Shown piece after piece: positions 64,000 through 64,000 of a DNA stretch of 64,000 nt. A program made the translations under genes and the position numbers. The notes under the pieces were generated by a model. The model was not told the origin of the DNA. It did no database searches and was given only the letters and a program-made list of their open reading frames with translations. Origin of the DNA: Sporolactobacillus sp. Y61 (GTDB taxonomy: Bacteria; Bacillota; Bacilli; Bacillales; Sporolactobacillaceae); the NCBI RefSeq assembly GCF_040529185.1, contig NZ_CP159510.1, positions 2,294,001 through 2,358,000 on the forward strand, read 5' to 3'. The stretch's first letter is position 1; every line of letters begins with the position of its first letter.

Positions 64000-64000
64000 G

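Noticed and set aside
1..64000. CRISPR arrays, tRNA or rRNA genes, prophage
   Set aside because: None of these was recognised on either strand by eye; a tRNA scan was not possible.

Overview
The window reads as a low-to-mid GC, endospore-forming member of the Bacillota, class Bacilli. The evidence is a B. subtilis-like run of ypsA-gpsB-rnpB-ypsC, yppE-recU-ponA-ypoC-nth-dnaD-asnS-aspB-ypmB and panC-birA-cca-mgsA-dapB-ypjD-ypjC, plus spoIIP, a coat-like protein and a type-B RNase P RNA. A Sporolactobacillaceae-like relative is my best guess; this is inference from gene order and style, not from a search. All coordinates are read by eye.

Layout. 0-8 kb: a broken DUF255/YyaL gene, a HAD hydrolase, a sirtuin, the mitomycin-repair pair mrfA-mrfB (yprAB) behind a promoter with a LexA-like box, then ypsA. 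8-16 kb: gpsB, rnpB with its own promoter and terminator, the THUMP methyltransferase ypsC, carboxypeptidase ypwA, and topoisomerase IV parE-parC. 16-25 kb, more accessory: two CBO0543-type membrane proteins, ferredoxin-NADP reductase, a nucleotidyltransferase-like/methyltransferase fusion, a MarR regulator, an internally deleted IS30-type element, an EXLDI-family gene, corA, xpt and a XerS-type recombinase. 25-35 kb: folD-fchA (one-carbon metabolism), an scoA-scoB-atoE operon for short-chain fatty acid or acetoacetate use, spoIIP and an acyl-CoA synthetase. 34-37.6 kb: a TPP-riboswitch-controlled ykoE-ykoD-ykoC ECF transporter. 37.7-46 kb: small hypothetical genes, cell wall and DNA maintenance genes (yppE, recU, ponA, ypoC, nth, dnaD), and asnS. 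46-55 kb: a small structured IS605-end-like element, aspB, ypmB, panC, birA, cca, mgsA, dapB, ypjD, ypjC and pantothenate kinase coaW. 55-64 kb: a ferritin-like gene, an amidase, a coat-like protein, a GNAT protein, an unusual Nramp-type transporter under a cre box, an HTH/coiled-coil protein under a long palindrome, an aldo/keto reductase, a PAP2 phosphatase and an alpha/beta hydrolase that runs off the right edge.

How the genes work together. panC and coaW serve CoA synthesis, although panB and panD are not here. scoAB/atoE and the acyl-CoA synthetase activate short organic acids. folD and fchA act on adjacent folate steps. recU and ponA form a divergence- and wall-linked pair, while mrfAB, nth and recU are DNA repair or recombination genes.

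A caveat affects the whole window. Five conserved genes (ypsA, mrfA, the acyl-CoA synthetase, nth, asnS) each need exactly one extra base, at or beside a short homopolymer, to be intact. A ferritin-like gene needs one base removed, and yyaL carries a 17-bp insertion. Because asnS is normally essential, most of these are more likely consensus errors than real pseudogenes.
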